DNA from: FEN-1191 sp036490715
Lineage (GTDB): Bacteria > Pseudomonadota > Gammaproteobacteria > Steroidobacterales > Steroidobacteraceae
Direction of reading: 5' to 3'
NCBI GenBank assembly: GCA_036490715.1
Contig: DASXDL010000004.1
Span: 1-64,000 of the forward strand
Length of the DNA: 64,000 bases
In this document: piece by piece, positions 60,727 to 64,000 of the stretch
Position numbering within the stretch: the stretch's first letter is position 1
Layout of the letters: each line of letters opens with the position of its first letter
Made by a program: the position numbers and the translations under genes
The notes under the pieces: generated by a model
Database searches by the model: none
What the model saw: the letters and a program-made list of their open reading frames with translations, nothing else
What the model was told of the DNA's origin: nothing

Positions 60727-61823
60727 TTCCTGATGGCCCACGCCATCCCGTCCGGCCATTGCCCGGTGGCGACCCGGCCAATCTGGGTCAGGGTCTTCAG
60801 ATCAATCACGGCCACGTAATCATCTCGGCTCACGGCCACGTACGCCCGGCTGCCATCCGGCGCCATCAGGATACCGCCGGCGCCGTGGCCAAGATTCAGG
60901 CGTTTCAGCTCCTGGTGTGACACCGCGTCCACGACCACCAGATCGCCGTTGCCCAGATCGGAGATCAGCACCAGGCGACCGTCCGGCGTGAACTTGAGGC
61001 GATTGGCTGACTTCATGTGGACATCGACCACCTGTGCGACCTTCAGCGTCGCCACATCGATGATCGAGACGGTACCATCGTGGGTATTGGCCGCCCACAG
61101 CTCCTTGGCGTCAGGCGAGACATCGAAGCCTTCGGGGCCCTTGCCAACCGGAATGACCGTCTCGATCCAGCCCGACACGTCGCCATTGCCGAACATGATC
61201 GACTCGAGCCAGCGATTGTCGGAGTTCTTGTTATCCCGCTGCAGCACGCTGATCGAATTGGAATTGACGTTGCTGGTGAAGATGCGGCGTCCGTCCTGAT
61301 CGACGACCAGCATGTGGGTGCGGTCCTGCCCCAGACCGACGACCATGTCGACCTTGGCAGTGGCCGGATCGTAACGGCCCACGACCTTGCTGCCCTCGGC
61401 GGTGAAGTAGATGCGGCCATCCGCCAGGGCCAAGCCGTGCGGCGCCAGCAGTGCGCCCAGGTCGATCGTGCTCTGCAGGCGCACGGCCGTAAGATCCACG
61501 ATCTGCAGCGTGTGCTGCGGCGTCATCAGCGAGCCATAGTTGCTGACGTACGCCAGCTTGCCGTCGGCCGAGGCGATCACCTCGTGCGGGTCTTCACCGA
61601 CCTCGACGTGGTTCAAGATCTTCAGGCTATTGGGATCAACCAGGACCAGCGACTTGTCCTTCTGGTTGAGCACCAGCAGCGTCATGCCGCCGGCCGCATT
61701 GGCGCTGGCGGCATGAGCGGAAGCCGCCTGTGCCGTGCCCGCTGCCATCACAAGCAGGCTCGCCGCCAGCGCGATCAGCGCGCCGGCGGCGAGGGATCGG
61801 TACTGACCGATGCGGCCCGTCAT
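60723..61823 (-). CDS. Periplasmic YVTN-type beta-propeller protein
   Basis: A 366-residue secreted protein; ATG 61823 overlaps the receptor stop (ATGA) and gives a good Sec signal peptide ending near GTAQAASA. The longer open frame lies inside the receptor gene. Repeats of about 42-45 residues form a seven-bladed propeller, with blades such as LAYVSNYG, RIYFTAEGSKVVGRYD, IFTSNVNSNSISVL and LWAANTHDGTVSIID. Such proteins are surface or periplasmic binders or lactonase/amine-dehydrogenase relatives; no catalytic residues are obvious. It may hand substrate to or from the receptor. Confidence 0.9.
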   Translation of the reverse strand: MTGRIGQYRSLAAGALIALAASLLVMAAGTAQAASAHAASANAAGGMTLLVLNQKDKSLVLVDPNSLKILNHVEVGEDPHEVIASADGKLAYVSNYGSLMTPQHTLQIVDLTAVRLQSTIDLGALLAPHGLALADGRIYFTAEGSKVVGRYDPATAKVDMVVGLGQDRTHMLVVDQDGRRIFTSNVNSNSISVLQRDNKNSDNRWLESIMFGNGDVSGWIETVIPVGKGPEGFDVSPDAKELWAANTHDGTVSIIDVATLKVAQVVDVHMKSANRLKFTPDGRLVLISDLGNGDLVVVDAVSHQELKRLNLGHGAGGILMAPDGSRAYVAVSRDDYVAVIDLKTLTQIGRVATGQWPDGMAWAIRK

Positions 61824-63970
61824 TCGAGCTTGGTGCCGCTCAGGCTCGCCGTGAAGCGCACGCCGAAGGTGCGCGGCGGCGACAGCGCGAACACGCCGAT
61901 GGTCTGGCCCTGCTCGATGGTCGCTCCCGGCATCATCTGCGCTCCGTTCTCCAGGTTCTTGCAATACGCCCCCAGGCTCCAGCGGCCGCTGGGCGCATTA
62001 TAAGTGAGTGAGGCATTGGTCCGGGTGTAGCCGTTCTGCTGGGCACCGTACTGGGCCGGGAAATCGTCCGCCAGGTAGCCGCCGCTCAGGTACGAATCGA
62101 CCTCGCCGGTGACGTTGCCACCGTTGGGCAGATCGAATCGGTATATGGCACCGAGGTCCACGGTCGACTCAGGCGCCTCGAACAGCTTCTGATCGACATA
62201 GGTCTCGCCAGCCGCGGTGGTGAAGGTCTTGGTGTAGGCACGATCGTAGGCGTAGCTGGCGCGCAGCTGGAAGTTGTCAGTTATCAAGGCTCGAATGTCG
62301 AGCTGATTGCCGTAGCTGACGGCCTTGGGCGCGGTGAAGAACGCATTCACGTTCTCGCCATCCGGCTGGATGATGACCGTTTGGATCAGGTAGTCCTTGT
62401 AATCGTAGTAGAACAGCTCATCGTTCACCTCCAGGCGGCCATTGAGCAGCCGGTTCTTCATGCCGAGCGTGAACGACAGCAGGTTGGTATTGGTGATCAG
62501 CGTCGGCTTGTTGTCGGCGGTCGGCAGGCGATAGTCGAATGTGCCGTTGGTAAAGCCGGTCTGCGCGGCGCCGTAGAACATCGAGTTCTTGTTCAGGTCG
62601 TACTCGAAGCCCGCCTTCCAGTCAAACGGGTGCCAGGTGTGCTGCACCGGCTCGAGCGCCGGCACGATGAAGTCATCCTGCTTGTTCTGCGACGAGAAAC
62701 GGATGCCGCCGATCAGCCGGAACGCGTCGGTCATCGAGTAGGTCAGCTGCGCAAAGCCGGCGTAGTCGTTCTCGTAGTTGAACACCACCGGGTTGGACGG
62801 GGCACCGACCGCGTAGTTGAGGAAGTTGTTCAGCTTGAGCCAGTAGAAACCGGTCAGCAGTTTGAAGCTCGAGCCCAGGTCCTGGGTAAAGCGCAGCTCC
62901 GTGGTGTACTGATTGGTGCCGGTCGAGATGATGTCCGATAGCGGGCCGACGTAGTCGGTCTCGGTGGTGGAACCATTGACGTAGGTCGGAATAAAAGTCA
63001 AAAGGCCGTTGCCGATCTTGTAGTCGAACTGCCCGCCGACCACGGTGACGGTGTCATCACCATGACTCGGGCCGACGTCCTGGCGCGGAACGAAGCTGCA
63101 GGGCGAGCTCGAGCAGAACGTGGTGTCCCAGGGATTGGAGGGATCGTGGAACGTCGGCCCGGGACCGGTCGTGACCACCAGCGAGGTGGGCTGGCCGGTA
63201 TTGCGGTTGTAGGTTCCCCAGACGTAGGCGGTGAAATTGTCGTTCGGCTTGGCGAGGATGCCGATACGTCCGGACGCATAGTTCTCCGAATCGGCGCCCT
63301 GGGTCTCGTATTCGTTGTGCTTGTCGTAGTCGAACGCGGCCCGCACCGCCACTTCATCGTTCAGCGGTATGTTGCTGACCAGGGTGCTGTGCACGGTACC
63401 GAAATTACCGATTTCCTGTTTGAAGCTTGATTCGAAGCTCTGCGTCGGTCGGTTGTAGGAAACCTGCACCACGCCGCCCGATGCGCCGGCGCCGTACAAG
63501 GTGCCCTGAGGACCGGGCAGCACTTCGATCTGGCTCACGTCGTAAGCCGGGATGTTGGAAGTGTTGCGCGGCATGTAGACGCCGTCGATCACGGTGGCGA
63601 CCAGCTGGTCGACGAAGTTGCGATCCTGTTCCGAGCCGATGCCGCGTATGTACAGGTGAATGCTGGATTCGAACGGCTCGAGTCGAGCCGACGGGATCAG
63701 GTCCGACAGGCCGCCGAGATCGGCGATGCCCATGCTGGTGAGTTCCACCCCGGTCGCGACCGTGATCGCGGCCGGTGCATGCTGCAGATCCTCGGTCGCC
63801 TTGGTCGACGTGACGACGATCTCCTGCAGCTCGTCGGTGGCCACAGCGTTGGCGCCTTGCTCGCCGGCGGTTGCGGCCGCGGGCGATATCGCGTTGATGA
63901 TGATCAATGCCAGACCGGCGCGAACCGCGCCGGCGAAGTTAAATCGATTGTGGAATCCGCGCTCTGACAT
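61820..63970 (-). CDS. TonB-dependent receptor
   Basis: A 716-residue receptor. ATG 63970 (MSERGFHNRF) lies six bases after GGGGGG and is preferred over ATG 63976, which abuts it. Signal peptide runs to about ATAGEQ; the TonB box is DELQEIVVTSTK near 46-57. The plug domain (about 60-170) includes LPGPQGTLYGAGASGGVV. The barrel follows and ends in RFTASLSGTKLE. It resembles siderophore/FecA-type or general receptors rather than the oligosaccharide type at 2278. As first gene of the operon it probably imports the compound processed by the beta-propeller, Bug-like and formyl-THF proteins; the substrate is unknown. Confidence 0.94.
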   Translation of the reverse strand: MSERGFHNRFNFAGAVRAGLALIIINAISPAAATAGEQGANAVATDELQEIVVTSTKATEDLQHAPAAITVATGVELTSMGIADLGGLSDLIPSARLEPFESSIHLYIRGIGSEQDRNFVDQLVATVIDGVYMPRNTSNIPAYDVSQIEVLPGPQGTLYGAGASGGVVQVSYNRPTQSFESSFKQEIGNFGTVHSTLVSNIPLNDEVAVRAAFDYDKHNEYETQGADSENYASGRIGILAKPNDNFTAYVWGTYNRNTGQPTSLVVTTGPGPTFHDPSNPWDTTFCSSSPCSFVPRQDVGPSHGDDTVTVVGGQFDYKIGNGLLTFIPTYVNGSTTETDYVGPLSDIISTGTNQYTTELRFTQDLGSSFKLLTGFYWLKLNNFLNYAVGAPSNPVVFNYENDYAGFAQLTYSMTDAFRLIGGIRFSSQNKQDDFIVPALEPVQHTWHPFDWKAGFEYDLNKNSMFYGAAQTGFTNGTFDYRLPTADNKPTLITNTNLLSFTLGMKNRLLNGRLEVNDELFYYDYKDYLIQTVIIQPDGENVNAFFTAPKAVSYGNQLDIRALITDNFQLRASYAYDRAYTKTFTTAAGETYVDQKLFEAPESTVDLGAIYRFDLPNGGNVTGEVDSYLSGGYLADDFPAQYGAQQNGYTRTNASLTYNAPSGRWSLGAYCKNLENGAQMMPGATIEQGQTIGVFALSPPRTFGVRFTASLSGTKLE

Positions 63971-64000
63971 AAACATCCCCCCAGTGCCTTGATCTACCGT

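Noticed and set aside
1..64000. CRISPR arrays, tRNA genes, insertion sequences or prophage
   Set aside because: No regularly spaced repeats, cloverleaf-like segments, transposase or phage-type genes were seen by eye; a tRNAscan or IS search would settle this.

Overview
The window is about 64 kb of GC-rich, gene-dense DNA from a Gram-negative bacterium. Two large TonB-dependent receptors, MlaA, MarC, BON and DUF1328 proteins, PEP carboxylase and many secreted glycosidases point to a polysaccharide-degrading proteobacterium. The receptor types and the halogenase-like genes beside them resemble those of Xanthomonadales/Steroidobacterales-type gammaproteobacteria; this placement is inferred from gene content only. 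I see no tRNA, rRNA, CRISPR array, insertion sequence or phage gene.

Region 1 (1-23.5 kb) is a carbohydrate utilisation locus centred on D-galactose. Two halogenase-fold flavoproteins (minus strand, the first cut by the window edge) diverge from an operon of a TonB-dependent receptor, a GH35 beta-galactosidase and a GH2 glycosidase. A GH-A clan lipoprotein glycosidase, an esterase and an SDR follow. Next comes a plus-strand operon that reads as a complete De Ley-Doudoroff galactose pathway: IlvD/Edd-family dehydratase, DgoK, DgoA, a vSGLT-like sodium/galactose symporter, SMP-30 lactonase, a GntR/FCD regulator and a galactose 1-dehydrogenase, then an MFS permease. Four AT-rich, partly palindromic sites sharing an ATAC core lie in the promoter regions and may be the regulator's operators.

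Region 2 (23.5-31.7 kb, minus strand) holds a fluoride-resistance operon. A fluoride riboswitch with an intrinsic terminator precedes crcB, a DUF190 gene and a cation/proton antiporter-like gene; the riboswitch starts inside the 3' end of an EamA transporter gene. Upstream are a GH1 beta-glucosidase, a TraB/GumN protein, a ROK sugar kinase, transaldolase and a small membrane protein.

Region 3 (31.8-48.4 kb) is mixed housekeeping and stress: an SDR, two M28 peptidases (one with a large membrane domain), a BON/DUF1328/CsbD stress cluster, a glucoamylase with an SDR glucose dehydrogenase candidate, pirin, MarC, PEP carboxylase and an OFA-type MFS transporter.

Region 4 (48.7-54.5 kb, minus strand) is a stressosome module, rsbR-rsbS-rsbT, followed by a fused ATPase/PP2C phosphatase and two histidine kinases, one a hybrid. 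No sigma-B gene is visible, so output probably runs through phosphotransfer. Region 5 (54.7-64 kb) has a PfpI protein, an envelope operon (alpha/beta hydrolase, mlaA, DUF4105), and an unusual minus-strand operon of a TonB-dependent receptor, a YVTN beta-propeller, a Bug-like protein without signal peptide, and a formyltetrahydrofolate-type hydrolase/transferase.
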